From positions 399,461-436,492 of the forward strand of contig NZ_GL890774.1 in NCBI RefSeq assembly GCF_000211415.1: a stretch of 37,032 nucleotides of DNA, given 5' to 3'. The translations under genes and the position numbers were made by a program. Each line of letters opens with the position of its first letter. Within the stretch, counting starts at the first letter, position 1. The notes under the pieces were generated by a model. The model was not told the origin of the DNA. It searched no databases and saw only the letters and a program-made list of their open reading frames with translations. Positions 16,042-26,548 of this stretch are shown here, piece after piece. This stretch comes from Enterobacter mori LMG 25706 (GTDB lineage Bacteria; Pseudomonadota; Gammaproteobacteria; Enterobacterales; Enterobacteriaceae).

Positions 16042-16626
16042 ATGTCATCCATTAACATTGATGTTGCCCGCCCTACAGGGATTTATTTTATCATTGAACG
16101 GCTTTATTCTCGCGATGGTCTTATGCCTTCTATTGGGGAAATCAGCCCCTCTTTGACACAGGTGCACCGTACTGTCATTCAGCTAAAGCGCAAGCAAGAT
16201 ATGTTTATGGATGGCGTTAAGGTTATCCCTAAAGATATTACCCTTTGGCAACAGATAAAATATATTACGGGTTCAAAAGTAACGACCAAAGATACAGATG
16301 CGTTAGTGTATACGACCGATTTTATTGGATCTCTTGTTGCCACAACACCTTTAGGTAATATTGAGCATGAAAATATTCCTCGGTTCCTCACGACAGAGTC
16401 TATCCACTCCCTGCCGCAGGCGGTGAGTTATGGGCGAGATCCCATCCCACAAGTACTTCTTTATGGTCGTAAGGATATTGTCTTCTTTATGGACAATGGT
16501 GGTAAAGGTACGCCAACCGCTATTGCAAAATATAACCATAATACTCGTGCCCTTGCCATAATCAAAGATCAGCTAGAAGCCAGTAAAACGATGAAGGAAC
16601 TGCTATCTAAGGGAGCAAAATTATGA
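16042..16626 (+). CDS. Unrecognised 194-aa protein, first gene of AT-rich cassette
   Basis: I do not recognise this family. The 194-residue product has no signal peptide and no clear membrane helix. It contains alternating hydrophobic stretches (QVLLYGRKDIVFFMDNGGKG around residues 136-155) and a charged helical C-terminus. The ATG follows AGGA with 6-nt spacing. It overlaps the next gene by 4 nt (ATGA), so the two are coupled and probably act together. The region is clearly more AT-rich than ppa or ytfP, indicating acquisition. It occupies the ppa-ytfP joint where E. coli carries the chpSB toxin-antitoxin pair, so a defence, toxin or immunity role is possible but untested. Confidence 0.7.
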   Translation: MSSINIDVARPTGIYFIIERLYSRDGLMPSIGEISPSLTQVHRTVIQLKRKQDMFMDGVKVIPKDITLWQQIKYITGSKVTTKDTDALVYTTDFIGSLVATTPLGNIEHENIPRFLTTESIHSLPQAVSYGRDPIPQVLLYGRKDIVFFMDNGGKGTPTAIAKYNHNTRALAIIKDQLEASKTMKELLSKGAKL

Positions 16627-17093
16627 GCAAGAAAAACCATACCGTGAGCCTATTCGTCCTTATTATTGCCTCCTTTATATTTGGCAGAGGTACGTATGTT
16701 GAATATCTGTCATGGTACTATGGAACCGATAATTTAATATTCAGCGAAATAAACAGTTCCTTACTATCTAGTTTATTTAACGGGCTTTTCTTCGCTCTAT
16801 CAGCAAGTGTTATTTATGCGTTACTCACTCTATTAAAAAGAATTCCAGCGAATATTGTCACTTCTTGTCTACTTCAGTTCTGTATTAACATCGGGCTATA
16901 TACGCTTTTTGTTGCAGTAGATAGAGGATATAGTAAATTACATACTTTAAGCTCGGGTGCTACTGATATCACCCACAGCTATTTTTTAGGGGCGTTGCTG
17001 ACGAGCACACTCCTGACCGTCGCGATCGTGAGCGTTATACATGCTAAGTTTCTTTCTTCAAAGCATAAAGATGGGCTACATAAAGGCGTTTGA
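16623..17093 (+). CDS. Unrecognised four-TM membrane protein
   Basis: A 156-residue protein with predicted membrane segments at about residues 7-22, 48-70, 76-98 and 119-140, and a basic C-terminal tail (AKFLSSKHKDGLHKG). The start overlaps the stop of the preceding gene by 4 nt. No family is recognised. Pairing of a soluble protein with a small membrane protein is common in effector-immunity and membrane-targeting defence modules, but nothing here proves that. Confidence 0.68.
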   Translation: MSKKNHTVSLFVLIIASFIFGRGTYVEYLSWYYGTDNLIFSEINSSLLSSLFNGLFFALSASVIYALLTLLKRIPANIVTSCLLQFCINIGLYTLFVAVDRGYSKLHTLSSGATDITHSYFLGALLTSTLLTVAIVSVIHAKFLSSKHKDGLHKGV

Positions 17094-17364
17094 CTGTTAC
17101 GGCAAAGACAGCAAATGGCAGTATCTCTGCATCATGACATTCCAGCTTGCCTGGTTTTTGTTTTACTTATGGATCCCTTATCGAAGCGATTATGCGATTC
17201 TGCTGTTTTTACTGTTTTTCCTGCCCGTGATTTCAAGCAACACGCGGTGCATAAACTACTATGGCCGTTCACGCGCCCTGTGTTTGTTATGGCTTATTGC
17301 CCCCTACATCATGCTGTTCGTTCCTCTGTTTTTAACCCGGCGCCGGGATACAGAAGAGAGTTGA
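17071..17364 (+). CDS. Small membrane protein, possible divergent DUF805 family
   Basis: A 97-residue protein starting MGYIKAFDCYGK; a start at 17041 would give 107 residues. Either start overlaps the previous gene. It has about three membrane helices. The pattern FLPVISSNTRCINYYGRSRALCLLWLIAP resembles the DUF805 core (RRLHDxGRSGWW...LIP) with most signature residues replaced, so I call it a divergent DUF805-like protein with low certainty. It ends just before a bidirectional terminator. Confidence 0.6.
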   Translation: MGYIKAFDCYGKDSKWQYLCIMTFQLAWFLFYLWIPYRSDYAILLFLLFFLPVISSNTRCINYYGRSRALCLLWLIAPYIMLFVPLFLTRRRDTEES

Positions 17365-17370
17365 AGGAAC

Positions 17371-17409
17371 AAAAAACAACGCCACCTCACGGTGGCGTTG
17401 CTTTTTTTT
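17371..17409. terminator. Bidirectional intrinsic terminator
   Basis: CAACGCCACC and GGTGGCGTTG form a perfect 10-bp stem around TCAC, with eight T on the right and six A on the left. It can stop both the rightward cassette and the leftward tamA-tamB-ytfP transcript. Confidence 0.93.
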
Positions 17410-17753
17410 CAGTACTGGTCTCTGTCTAACCAGTTACCGCTTTCAATCCGCGTTAGCCCATCAACAGGACGCTGATAAACGTACATCCACGCACTTCCGT
17501 ATGGCGTCTGGATCAACTGGCGAGCGTATTCACCGCCCCTGGTGCGCAAGGCATCAAGTTCGGCAAGCGTAGCATTGTCAATACGATAAACTTCACCCTG
17601 TACTGTTCCTTCCCCCGGAACCGCGCCTGGATAGTGGCCCAGACTGTACAACTGGTAGTTCTCGATATTGTAATTCCCCAGCAGCAGGGCATTGGTCATC
17701 CAGTGACTGTTGCCTTGCTTGGTTCGTAAACTGCCGTACACAAATATTCGCAT
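17409..17753 (-). CDS. ytfP: YtfP, gamma-glutamylcyclotransferase-like protein
   Basis: A 114-residue GGCT-fold protein beginning with the family motif MRIFVYGSLR and containing LYSLGHYPGAVPG and RTRGGEYARQLIQTPYG. It is nearly identical to E. coli YtfP. The enzymatic activity and substrate are not established. The ATG is 2 nt past the tamB stop, so it is the last gene of the tamA-tamB-ytfP operon. Confidence 0.95.
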   Translation of the reverse strand: MRIFVYGSLRTKQGNSHWMTNALLLGNYNIENYQLYSLGHYPGAVPGEGTVQGEVYRIDNATLAELDALRTRGGEYARQLIQTPYGSAWMYVYQRPVDGLTRIESGNWLDRDQY

Positions 17754-17755
17754 TG

Positions 17756-20700
17756 CTAAAACTCAAACTGATAGAGCAGATCAAGTGCCTGGTCTACGCC
17801 GGACACTGCTTCCAGATATAGCTTAGGCATCAGGCGATAGCGTAGCGTGAGTGTTGCCAGTGAGTCAAAGATCCCCACACCATATTTTACCTGCAGACCC
17901 GGCAGTACATAGCCGCTGACCACCACCTGCGAGGAGTCGCCCACGCCCTGGGTGTCCAGCGCCAGATTGCTTACGCCGAACGTCTCGCCGATTTTACCCA
18001 CAACCTGACCACTTTGTGCAACCCCCAGACCCACTAACATTGATGTCATCGCAGCACCATCGCCTTGTGCGCTATCCAGTCCCTGTCCACGCAGGAGATA
18101 AGAAAGTGCTTCTTGCTGCGACATGGCCGGGTCGGAGAAGATCTCCGCTTTGGGTTCGTCGGCTGAGCCGGTGACACGCACGCCAGCAATCACATCGTTT
18201 TCAGTCGCTTCAGGGTTACGAATGGCTTCGATATTGAGCACCGGCTGATCCGGTGGACCGGAGAACAACAGCTCGCCTTTACGCACAATCAGATCCTGAC
18301 CGTAGGCGTGGAAACGCCCATCAGGAATATTGATTTGCCCGTTAAGGCCCAGCCCTTGACTGTCCTGCGCCACTTTCAGATCGCCCGTGAGTCTCGCCTT
18401 CAGCCCAAACGCATCCAACCGCACGTTATTCCCCACGTGGACGATAAGATTACTATTGATTGGTATGCCTGCGCTCTGTTGTTCAACAGGTTTCAGATTT
18501 TCACTGAGCATAACTTCATCGCTGGAGACGCCGACTGCACTTTCCGGTACCTCGTGAACCACGATACGCGCCCACGGCACGTCAACACGACCGTCCAGAG
18601 TGAACAGACTCGGTGTCGCCTCAAAGACGACGTCAGGTGAGACATCCAGACGCACCATCGGCGGTACGGTGATGCGTACCCGGCTCCCCTTCGCCGCGAT
18701 GCGTGCGCGCCAGTTATCAAGCTGGCTCCAGTCAGCATCACCGCTCAGATTAATTTGCCCCTGCTGGGTCAGCACCGAGCCGTTCAGCGTCGAACTCATG
18801 CCGTTGAAGTTCAGTGCTATCTGGCTCGGCTGCATGTCGAACGGCATAAAGTTACCGTCAATATCGAGCCCGCTGAGCCGCATCTGCCCAAACAGCTGCG
18901 GGCTTTCCGCGTTGCCAGCCAGACGCAGATTGGCATTGAGCAGTCCCTCGGCTTTTTCCCCACGCGCGAAAATGGGGTTCACCATCGCCAGGTTGAAATT
19001 GCGGATATTCACGTTACCGCCGAGATTACGCCGCCCTTGCGGATCGGTAATCTGTACCTGCCCGTCTAGCTGACCGTTGTTGGTCAGGCGGATCGTCCAT
19101 CCCAGCTCAGCACGGTTGTTATGCAGATCGGCACTCAGGTTCAGGGTGTCGAACGCCACCGGCAGCGGCGCGTCGTTGACTTCTTGCGTCACCTTCACGT
19201 TACGCCCGGAGAGCGTCACGCTGCCCTGCGGCAGCCCCTCTTTGGTGGTGTCCCATGCGACATCCGCTTTACCGCTAAAGACGCCGCTGGCCTGGGTCGT
19301 GTCCGGCATAAACGGCTTTAGCATCGCCAGATCGAAGCGGTTGAGGTTAATCTGCGCGCGCCCTTCTGCCCCCGCATCAATAGTCTGCGGTACGCAAAGT
19401 TCTGCGTTAGGGTTGGTCCAGCAGTGCGGTCCGATGCTGATCTTCTGCTCGGCGTTGCGGTAATCCACCGCAATCGAGCGCGACAGCGCCAGCGGCCCTA
19501 CCGGCGTGCTGAAGCGGGTGTTATCCAGTTGCCCCTTCCAGCGTTCCGCTTTGCGGTCAAAGCTTCCCGTCAGATGGAGCTGACCGGATACCGGTTCGCC
19601 CTGCACGCGTAGCTGGAGGTCGTGCTGCTTCTCGTTGCCTTTGGCTTCCAGCGTCACCAGATTGATGTTCACATCCGGCTGGGAGATACGCTCCACACGC
19701 AGGTTCAGATTGCCGCCGATCTGATCGGTGGATTTTACATCCCCTTCAACGCGAACGCGGGCGACGGACAGTTCCTGCCAGCGCAGGTTATTGGCGGTGA
19801 TATCCGCCAGCAGCTGCGGCGCCTCCACCGTACCGCGCACCTTCACCAACCCTTTCGCCGTGCCGCCAAGACCCGGCAGGGCGTTATCCAGATTCGGCGC
19901 GTCAATGGTGGCATCCAGGTTGAGATCCTTCACGCCCAGCTCGCCTTTGATATCCGCCGTGTTGCGGCCCAGCGCCACGTGCCGCCCCGGAATGATCCAC
20001 TGCAGATAGCTGTTGCCTTTCAACGAGCCTTCAACGCTAACCTTGTTCTGCTTCACGTTCCCGGTGAGCTTGATTTCCGGTACGTCCATCTGCCAGGTGC
20101 CGCCGTACAGGCTGCCGCGGGTTTTAATCAGGCCATCCAGTTTCGACGGCCAGTCCGGCACCTCTTTGGCGGTGTTAATGCCCGTCAGCTTCAGCTCGCC
20201 GCGCCAGCTGATTGCCTGCTGCCAGTCAAGCAGCGCGGTCAGCTCGGTTTTGCCTTCCAGCGCCGCGACGGTCAGCTTGTCGAGGTTAACCTGCTGTTCG
20301 TTGCCTTTTGCATCCAGCGTAATGTTCGCGGGCGGCACGCCCTGCCCCTTCACCGCGGTGCGGAACGAGAGCGTGTAATCGGTCATCTTGCCGCTCAGCT
20401 TCAGCTTCAGGTCATCGGCCTGGAACTGTTTTTCGCCGGTGAACGGCCAGTAAAGCTGCTTGCTGACAATTTCCAGATTGAGCGGTAAACCGGCCTCCGC
20501 CAGCTGCGTTTGCGCGCGCAGGACCATGTCCACCGGGCCGGAGAGATTGACCCCGACGTCCAGCTTCTCGCGCAGCGCCCCGCCTACTTTGACCTTCACC
20601 TTTTCGCCTTTCAGCGGATCGATGTTAAGCGCGCTGTTCAGCGTAATATCCACCGGCCAGCTGTCGCGCAGCAGGGCATTCCCTGACGCATTGACAGAGC

Positions 20701-21532
20701 CCTGATTGGTGTCGATATCCAGCGCGTCAAGCTTCATGTTGCCGTCAATGCTGCTGACTTTCAGCAGCATGTTATAGACCGTCAGGTCGGTATCGCCCGT
20801 CAGACGCAGCTGTTCGCCTTTGAATTCCTCAATGTTGAGGTTCAGCGGCAGATGCACGTCGGTCATCTCCGGCAGAACCGGTTTCGAGAAGAGATCTTTC
20901 AGCGTTTCACCCAGCGGCTTTTCTTCCGGCTGCGGGTTCTGGATCTTCGGCTCGACAATCTCTTCCTGCGCCACGTCGGCCACTTTCGGTAGCGCAATCA
21001 GCAGCCCCTGCAGGGACGTTGGCGTCAGGGTAAGGTTTTTCTCCTCCCAGCGCAGGCCGGAGGTGAAATCCATCACGGACACGGTGGTGTCGTCGATTTT
21101 GATATTGACGTTATCCAGCGCCACCCGATAGAGCGCAATCGGGTACGGTGTGGACAGATTAAGCGGGCCGCTGTCCTCTTCCTCGACCGGCGCAGACTTC
21201 GGCATTTTTTTTGAATCTATCGCCACGTTCACATCTTTTAGCGACAGGTCGTTCACGCAGAGCTTACTGTCCCGCAGACAGCCCAGCTTCACGGCCAGAT
21301 GGAATTCGCCTGCATTAACGGCCACACCCGGCTGCTCATAACGAATGTTCTTCAAACGCAGGTCGCGCCAGCCACCCGTCACCTGACCAATTTCCAGCCC
21401 CGGCACCCAGCGGTTAGCCGCGTTAAACAGCAGATGCAGGCCGGTGGTGGTGCCCACCAGAAACGCCACCGTACCGAGCAGCAGCACGATAAAAATCAGT
21501 ACGCCGAGGCTTATCTTCTTCCATAAACTCAT
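17756..21532 (-). CDS. tamB: TamB, inner-membrane-anchored translocation/lipid-transport protein
   Basis: A 1258-residue protein with a single N-terminal signal anchor (about residues 7-28), a long repetitive beta-strand region, and the C-terminal TamB (DUF490) domain ending LLYQFEF. E. coli TamB has 1259 residues. It spans the periplasm as a hydrophobic groove, partners with TamA in the outer membrane, and with YhdP and YdbH takes part in phospholipid transport to the outer membrane. The start overlaps the tamA stop by 4 nt (ATGA). Confidence 0.97.
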   Translation of the reverse strand: MSLWKKISLGVLIFIVLLLGTVAFLVGTTTGLHLLFNAANRWVPGLEIGQVTGGWRDLRLKNIRYEQPGVAVNAGEFHLAVKLGCLRDSKLCVNDLSLKDVNVAIDSKKMPKSAPVEEEDSGPLNLSTPYPIALYRVALDNVNIKIDDTTVSVMDFTSGLRWEEKNLTLTPTSLQGLLIALPKVADVAQEEIVEPKIQNPQPEEKPLGETLKDLFSKPVLPEMTDVHLPLNLNIEEFKGEQLRLTGDTDLTVYNMLLKVSSIDGNMKLDALDIDTNQGSVNASGNALLRDSWPVDITLNSALNIDPLKGEKVKVKVGGALREKLDVGVNLSGPVDMVLRAQTQLAEAGLPLNLEIVSKQLYWPFTGEKQFQADDLKLKLSGKMTDYTLSFRTAVKGQGVPPANITLDAKGNEQQVNLDKLTVAALEGKTELTALLDWQQAISWRGELKLTGINTAKEVPDWPSKLDGLIKTRGSLYGGTWQMDVPEIKLTGNVKQNKVSVEGSLKGNSYLQWIIPGRHVALGRNTADIKGELGVKDLNLDATIDAPNLDNALPGLGGTAKGLVKVRGTVEAPQLLADITANNLRWQELSVARVRVEGDVKSTDQIGGNLNLRVERISQPDVNINLVTLEAKGNEKQHDLQLRVQGEPVSGQLHLTGSFDRKAERWKGQLDNTRFSTPVGPLALSRSIAVDYRNAEQKISIGPHCWTNPNAELCVPQTIDAGAEGRAQINLNRFDLAMLKPFMPDTTQASGVFSGKADVAWDTTKEGLPQGSVTLSGRNVKVTQEVNDAPLPVAFDTLNLSADLHNNRAELGWTIRLTNNGQLDGQVQITDPQGRRNLGGNVNIRNFNLAMVNPIFARGEKAEGLLNANLRLAGNAESPQLFGQMRLSGLDIDGNFMPFDMQPSQIALNFNGMSSTLNGSVLTQQGQINLSGDADWSQLDNWRARIAAKGSRVRITVPPMVRLDVSPDVVFEATPSLFTLDGRVDVPWARIVVHEVPESAVGVSSDEVMLSENLKPVEQQSAGIPINSNLIVHVGNNVRLDAFGLKARLTGDLKVAQDSQGLGLNGQINIPDGRFHAYGQDLIVRKGELLFSGPPDQPVLNIEAIRNPEATENDVIAGVRVTGSADEPKAEIFSDPAMSQQEALSYLLRGQGLDSAQGDGAAMTSMLVGLGVAQSGQVVGKIGETFGVSNLALDTQGVGDSSQVVVSGYVLPGLQVKYGVGIFDSLATLTLRYRLMPKLYLEAVSGVDQALDLLYQFEF

Positions 21533-23262
21533 AATTCAGGCCCCAGACCGATGTAAAACTGTAAACCGTGTTCGTCTTTGTCGCCCACCGGCACGGCGAA
21601 ATCGAGCTTGATAGGCCCGACGGGTGACTGCCAGCGCACGCCTACGCCCGCGCCGGTTTTGAAATCGCTGCGGCGGATATCGTTTACCGCTTCACCGCCG
21701 TCCACGAACATGGCTCCCCACCACTTGCCGCTGACGTTGTACTGATACTCCAGCGAGCCGGTCGCCAGTTTTGATGCCCCGGTCAGTTGGCCTTTTTCGT
21801 TTTCCGGTGAGATCGATTTGAACTTATAGCCGCGAATGCTGCGGTCGCCCCCGGCGAAGAAGCGCAGATCGGGCGGCACGCGTTCGAAATCGCCCGTTTC
21901 AATCCAGCCCAGGTTGCCGCGCATCACAAAGCGGTGTTTGTCGTACAGCGTGCGGATCCAGACGTTTTGCGCCTGAAAGACGGAGAAGTCCACGTCGGAG
22001 CCCCAGGCGGTGTTGGAATAATCGATGGAGTAGCGCTGTGAGTCGCCCCAGGTCGGCATCAGGCCCCCGCGCGAGCGGGTGCGGCTGATCATCACGCCCG
22101 GATAAAGCAGCATGGTGGTGTTGGTGACGTTGGCCTGGGTAAAGTGGTCGAGGCTCCAGCGCAGGTTAATGGCGCGCTGCCAGCCGCTTGAAAGATCCCA
22201 GAAACGCGATACGGCAAGCGTCGTTGAGTCCTGCTCGGTGTCGTTCAGGTCGGTGCGCTTAAAGCCGCCCTGCAGAAGGTAATACTGCTCAAGCGGATTT
22301 TTCAGCAGCGGCATTTTGTAGCTGAAATCCAGCTGCTGCTCAGGCGCAGAGAGGCTCAGACTGGTGGTCAGGCTGTGGCCGTAGGAGTTCATCCACGGTT
22401 TTTTCCACGAGGTTTTCACGCGTGGGCCAACGTCCGTCGAATAGCCCACACCGGTTTCAATGGTGTTCTCGGTGCGCGGGGAGACCACGCCATGCAGCGG
22501 CAAGACTTTCGTTTTACGGGACTTTTCAAATTCCGGCGCGACAATCACCGAGTTAAACCAGCCGGTTGCCGACAAACGGCGGTTGAGTTCGCCCAGGTCG
22601 CTCGACTGGTAATAGTCGCCTTTTTTAAACGGTATCAGGTTTTGCAGGTACTCCTCGCGGATCTGCGATCCTTCGAACGTCACATCGCCAAAACGATAGC
22701 GTTCACCGCTGTCGTAGTCGATGTCCCAGAAGGCCTGACGCCTCTCCAGCGCTACGCCAAGCTGGCTTTTATTAAACTGGCTGTCGAAATAGCCTTTACG
22801 TAGCGCGACGTTGGTTAAGGATTTTTTAAAATGATCGTAGTCGCCGTGATTCAGAACGGTGCCAACTTTAGGACGGGTACTCAGCAGATCCAGGTAATCC
22901 CGATCCGTACGCGCGCCGCCACGCAGCACCACGTTGGTACCGCCAATCAATACCGGCTCACCCGCTGAGACGCGGGCAATCAGCACCTGACGCCCCTTCT
23001 TTGGTGGCGGGCGGAGGTCGAAATCAATGGTGGGTTCGTAATACCCCAGCGCTTTCAGTCCCTCGCGGATCGCGTCATCCACGCGCGCGCGAAAACGCCG
23101 GTCCGGCGTCACTTCGTCACTCTGGATCGTCGATAACTGCGCGCGCACGTTTTTTTCCAGCGCCCCGGATAACCCCTCAACCTGCAAACGGACATTCGCC
23201 GCGCTGGCAACCCCGCTTGTCAGCAATACACTGACCAAACATAACTGGCGGATTTTTGTCAC
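21529..23262 (-). CDS. tamA: TamA, outer-membrane Omp85-family translocation protein
   Basis: A 577-residue protein, the E. coli length, when started at the GTG at 23262 with AGGAG six nt upstream; the frame open to 23433 gives a non-signal N-terminus. A signal peptide of about 21 residues (ending GVASA before ANVRLQVEG) precedes three POTRA domains and a 16-strand barrel. The Omp85 motif [13 protein letters not shown] lies in the barrel, and the protein ends FYIGLGPEL. Operon with tamB and ytfP, divergent from msrA. Confidence 0.97.
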   Translation of the reverse strand: MTKIRQLCLVSVLLTSGVASAANVRLQVEGLSGALEKNVRAQLSTIQSDEVTPDRRFRARVDDAIREGLKALGYYEPTIDFDLRPPPKKGRQVLIARVSAGEPVLIGGTNVVLRGGARTDRDYLDLLSTRPKVGTVLNHGDYDHFKKSLTNVALRKGYFDSQFNKSQLGVALERRQAFWDIDYDSGERYRFGDVTFEGSQIREEYLQNLIPFKKGDYYQSSDLGELNRRLSATGWFNSVIVAPEFEKSRKTKVLPLHGVVSPRTENTIETGVGYSTDVGPRVKTSWKKPWMNSYGHSLTTSLSLSAPEQQLDFSYKMPLLKNPLEQYYLLQGGFKRTDLNDTEQDSTTLAVSRFWDLSSGWQRAINLRWSLDHFTQANVTNTTMLLYPGVMISRTRSRGGLMPTWGDSQRYSIDYSNTAWGSDVDFSVFQAQNVWIRTLYDKHRFVMRGNLGWIETGDFERVPPDLRFFAGGDRSIRGYKFKSISPENEKGQLTGASKLATGSLEYQYNVSGKWWGAMFVDGGEAVNDIRRSDFKTGAGVGVRWQSPVGPIKLDFAVPVGDKDEHGLQFYIGLGPEL

Positions 23263-23487
23263 GTTTTCTCCTGAATATCCCTGTTTCCACCCTGGAAGCA
23301 AATGAAATGCCGCTCTGCGGCAAAAAAACGGCCTGTTAGCCAAAAACCCAAATCGTGGGTTGAAAATGGGTGTAACACCCAAATATTTCTTATGATTAAA
23401 TCTAGACTCATTCAGCGCATTTATTGTGTTCAATTAAACGCTTCGTGACAACCTTAACCGAAACATCGCTACCCGGGAGGCACCATC

Positions 23488-24129
23488 GTGAGTTTATTCG
23501 ACAAAAAGCATCTGGTTTCACAAGCAGATGCATTACCGGGACGCAACACCCCTATGCCTGTGGCGACCTTACACGCCGTAAACAACCATTCAATGACAAA
23601 CGTTCCTGATGGAATGGAGATCGCCCTGTTTGCCATGGGCTGCTTCTGGGGAGTTGAACGTTTGTTCTGGCAACTGCCCGGCGTTTACAGTACCGCAGCA
23701 GGCTATACCGGCGGTTACACGCCAAACCCAACCTACCGCGAAGTGTGCTCCGGCGATACCGGTCACGCGGAAGCGGTTCGCGTGGTGTATGACCCGGCCA
23801 TCATCAGCTACGAACAGCTGCTGCAGGTGTTCTGGGAAAATCACGACCCGGCGCAGGGCATGCGTCAGGGTAACGATCACGGCACCCAGTACCGTTCGGC
23901 CATTTATCCGCTCACACCCGAGCAGGATGCTGCCGCGCGCGCCAGCCTTGAGCGTTTTCAGAAAGCCATGCATGACGCGGGCGATACGCGCGAGGTGACC
24001 ACGGAAATCACCACCGCGAAGCCGTTCTATTATGCCGAGGACGACCACCAGCAATATCTGCATAAAAACCCGTATGGCTACTGCGGAATCGGAGGCATCG
24101 GCGTCTGTCTGCCGCCACAGCTGGCCTGA
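23488..24129 (+). CDS. msrA: Peptide methionine sulfoxide reductase A
   Basis: A 213-residue cytoplasmic enzyme that reduces methionine-S-sulfoxide in proteins. The catalytic motif GCFWG carries Cys52, and the resolving cysteines Cys199 and Cys207 lie in [10 protein letters not shown] near the C-terminus, the E. coli arrangement. The start follows GGGAGG. It is divergent from tamA across 225 bp. In E. coli the next gene is ytfL; here the LacI/Gfo-Idh-MocA locus intervenes, its regulator ending immediately after the msrA stop. Confidence 0.97.
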   Translation: MSLFDKKHLVSQADALPGRNTPMPVATLHAVNNHSMTNVPDGMEIALFAMGCFWGVERLFWQLPGVYSTAAGYTGGYTPNPTYREVCSGDTGHAEAVRVVYDPAIISYEQLLQVFWENHDPAQGMRQGNDHGTQYRSAIYPLTPEQDAAARASLERFQKAMHDAGDTREVTTEITTAKPFYYAEDDHQQYLHKNPYGYCGIGGIGVCLPPQLA

Positions 24130-25188
24130 TCACTGGTCTAGCGCCACGCGAGCCGCGTGGCGCGTCGCATTACTCACCGAACCAAAATCCATCACCTTCC
24201 CCTGCAACAGCAAATTATAAACCGGCGCCTGAGGTCGGTTGAGGCGCGTTTGCAGCAAATGTACCGCTTCTATCCCCAGTTCACGACAGGGCACCGTGAC
24301 GCCGGTGACCGGTTTTTCCAGGCGGTGCGCTAAATTCCAGGCAAAATCGGTGGTGATGAGTGAAATGTCTTCCGGGATACGAAGCCCGTGACGCGTCAAC
24401 GCTCTGATCACCCCCTCCACCATGCTGGTACTGTTGGGGAAAATCACCTCCGGCCACTGCGCTTTATCATGACTCGATAGCCACTCATCCAGCGCCTGTT
24501 CGGCCTCCTCCGCGGTAAACCACTCCGTCACTAACAAATCACGTCGTGGCTCAAAGGCAATGTGAAAATGGCGGTACGCCTCTTTGATACCATCCAGGCG
24601 AGCATAGAGCGTATCCCGCCGCAGACATGTTAAGGTCAGCACCCGGCGGTGTCCCTGCTCAAAAAGGTGCTGCATGGCGGTAAAACCAATGGCCCGATGG
24701 TCGGGCGAAACGGAATCCAGCACCCGATCCCTGTCGACGGAATTAATTAAAACGCAGGGTTTATTGAGCGTGCTGGCCAGTTTAAATATGGTGGAATCAT
24801 CCGTGCCAATGATAATTATCGCGTTGATATTTTTATGACTGGCCTTTTCCAGAAACAGTTTTACATCGGCGTGCTGTTCTTCTAATCCGCAATAGCTGAC
24901 CCAGACATTATGCGGCGCGCTGGCTTCGGCGATTCCTTTGGTCACTTCGAGATAAAAAATATCGCCGCGGCCCTGAAAGGTTCTTTCCGGCGCAAAAACA
25001 GCGATACCGTTAATTAATAGCCGCCCGCTTGCCATGGATTCAAGGACACCTAATTCCCGCGCGGTGCGAACAATCGCTTCCCGGGCCTTATCGCTGGTAT
25101 ACGACTTCCCGCTTAGCACCCTTGAGACAGTGCTAACGGAATAGCCCGTCAGGGAGGAAATTTCCTCCATTTTTAACTTACCCGCCAT
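24130..25188 (-). CDS. LacI/GalR-family transcriptional regulator
   Basis: A 352-residue regulator. The N-terminal HTH reads MEEISSLTGYSVSTVSRVLSGK (residues 7-28), the classic LacI pattern, followed by a hinge and a periplasmic-binding-protein-like sensor domain (about residues 58-335). The start at 25188 gives the usual short lead before the HTH and follows GAGGT; the longer frame to 25263 is not needed. The stop is directly adjacent to msrA. It is divergent from the oxidoreductase operon and is its probable local regulator, with palindromes at 25216-25229 and 25289-25306 as candidate operators. The effector is unknown, presumably a sugar or glycoside handled by the operon. Confidence 0.92.
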   Translation of the reverse strand: MAGKLKMEEISSLTGYSVSTVSRVLSGKSYTSDKAREAIVRTARELGVLESMASGRLLINGIAVFAPERTFQGRGDIFYLEVTKGIAEASAPHNVWVSYCGLEEQHADVKLFLEKASHKNINAIIIIGTDDSTIFKLASTLNKPCVLINSVDRDRVLDSVSPDHRAIGFTAMQHLFEQGHRRVLTLTCLRRDTLYARLDGIKEAYRHFHIAFEPRRDLLVTEWFTAEEAEQALDEWLSSHDKAQWPEVIFPNSTSMVEGVIRALTRHGLRIPEDISLITTDFAWNLAHRLEKPVTGVTVPCRELGIEAVHLLQTRLNRPQAPVYNLLLQGKVMDFGSVSNATRHAARVALDQ

Positions 25189-25215
25189 AGTGTGACCTCG
25201 CTCCCAATCAGTTTT

Positions 25216-25229
25216 TGCAAATATTTGCA
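25216..25229. promoter_or_regulatory. Perfect 14-bp palindrome in the regulator leader
   Basis: TGCAAATATTTGCA is 28-41 bp upstream of the LacI-type regulator start. It is a candidate autoregulatory site, although it lacks the central CG of most LacI/GalR operators. Confidence 0.4.
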
Positions 25230-25288
25230 GAAACAGCGCATTGATTTTAAAACTAAATTTCAAAATGGTTAGAGTTTACTTATTGACC

Positions 25289-25306
25289 TTGCGAGTATTC
25301 TCACAA
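25289..25306. promoter_or_regulatory. Inverted repeat between regulator and oxidoreductase operon
   Basis: TTGCGAG-TATT-CTCACAA is an 18-bp imperfect inverted repeat with 7-bp arms (one mismatch). It starts directly after a TTGACC -35-like hexamer (25283-25288) that faces the operon. The arms resemble lac-operator half-sites (TTGTGAG). A repressor bound here would block that promoter. Confidence 0.42.
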
Positions 25307-25380
25307 AAACACATTGTCGCTGCGCCTGAGCTTTCCTATTTTCCGGTCATCACTCTTTTCGACTGAAATTAAGGTGAGAC

Positions 25381-26532
25381 ATGGAGAAGGTACGTTTTGG
25401 CATTATTGGTATAGGTAATATTGGCACGGTCCACGCGCGCTATTTACTGGCAGGTACCGTCAGCGACGCCTGCCTGGCGGCAGTTTGCGATAACGCACTG
25501 GAAAAGCATCCTGCCATTCGTCAGATGGTCGGCACCCTCCCACTGTTTAGCGATGCGCAGGAGATGCTCCAGAGCGGGCTTATCGATGCGGTCATTGTCG
25601 CCACGCCGCACTATGAGCACCCGCGCCTGTCGATGCTGGCGATGCGCAACGGCATCCATACCCTGTGTGAAAAACCGGCGGGCGTGTACACGGCGCAGGT
25701 TCAGGAGATGAACGCCTGTGCCCAGGCGTGCGACGTGGTGTTCGGCATCATGTACAACCAGCGCCCGAATCCGCTCTACCAGAAAGTGAAAGATCTGATC
25801 GACAGCGGCGAGCTGGGTGAAATCCGCCGTTCAAACTGGATCATCACCAACTGGTATCGCTCACAGAGCTACTACAACTCCGGCGGCTGGCGCGCCACCT
25901 GGAAAGGTGAAGGCGGCGGCGTGCTGCTCAACCAGGACCCGCATCAGCTCGATCTCTGGCAGTGGCTGGTCGGCATGCCGGTCCGCCTGCGCGCCTTCTG
26001 CCAGTTCGGTAAGCATCGCGATATCGAAGTGGAAGACGAGGTCACCGCCTACGCCGAGTATGCCAACGGTGCCACCGGCGTGTTTATCACTACCGTCGCC
26101 GAAACACCGGGCACCAACCGCCTGGAAATAGCGGGCGATCGCGGCAAAGTGGTCGTCGAGGAGGGGAAACTGCGCTACTGGCGACTGCGCGAATCGGAAA
26201 CCGCCTTTAACGCCCGCTGGGAGAACGGCTTTGGGGAGCCTGAGTGCTGGGAAGTCTCGATTCCCGTCGCCCCTGAGTACAGCGAACATCACGTCATTAC
26301 CGCCAACTTCTGTGCGGCCATCCTGCGCGGCGAACCGCTGATTGCGCCGGGTCTGGAAGGGATTCATGGGCTCACGCTCTCTAACGCCATGCACCTTTCC
26401 ACCTGGACGGACGACTGGGTCGAGCTGCCGCTCAACGAAAAACAGTATCTGCGCCTGCTTCAGCAACGCATCAGCACCTCAGTGGCTAAAGAGACAGCCA
26501 GCGTCACGCTGGACGCCTCTGGCACCTGGTAA
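25381..26532 (+). CDS. Gfo/Idh/MocA-family oxidoreductase 1
   Basis: A 383-residue NAD(P)-dependent oxidoreductase of the sugar-dehydrogenase superfamily. The Rossmann motif GIGNIG is at residues 10-15, the family CEKPAG motif at 96-101 (Lys98), and the catalytic-type GGGVLLNQDPHQLD at 178-191 (His188, Asp191). The start at 25381 follows AAGGTGAG. It is the first gene of a tandem set of four family members, which differ greatly in sequence and so probably act on different intermediates. Members of this family oxidise or reduce ring hydroxyls of sugars, inositols and glycosides, often at C3; a few act as NAD-dependent glycosidases. The substrate is unknown. Confidence 0.9.
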   Translation: MEKVRFGIIGIGNIGTVHARYLLAGTVSDACLAAVCDNALEKHPAIRQMVGTLPLFSDAQEMLQSGLIDAVIVATPHYEHPRLSMLAMRNGIHTLCEKPAGVYTAQVQEMNACAQACDVVFGIMYNQRPNPLYQKVKDLIDSGELGEIRRSNWIITNWYRSQSYYNSGGWRATWKGEGGGVLLNQDPHQLDLWQWLVGMPVRLRAFCQFGKHRDIEVEDEVTAYAEYANGATGVFITTVAETPGTNRLEIAGDRGKVVVEEGKLRYWRLRESETAFNARWENGFGEPECWEVSIPVAPEYSEHHVITANFCAAILRGEPLIAPGLEGIHGLTLSNAMHLSTWTDDWVELPLNEKQYLRLLQQRISTSVAKETASVTLDASGTW

Positions 26533-26548
26533 CTCCGGAGAAGAAACG

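Noticed and set aside
19622..20488. 288-codon frame antisense to tamB
   Set aside because: A shadow of the tamB coding strand in GC-rich DNA; no family features.
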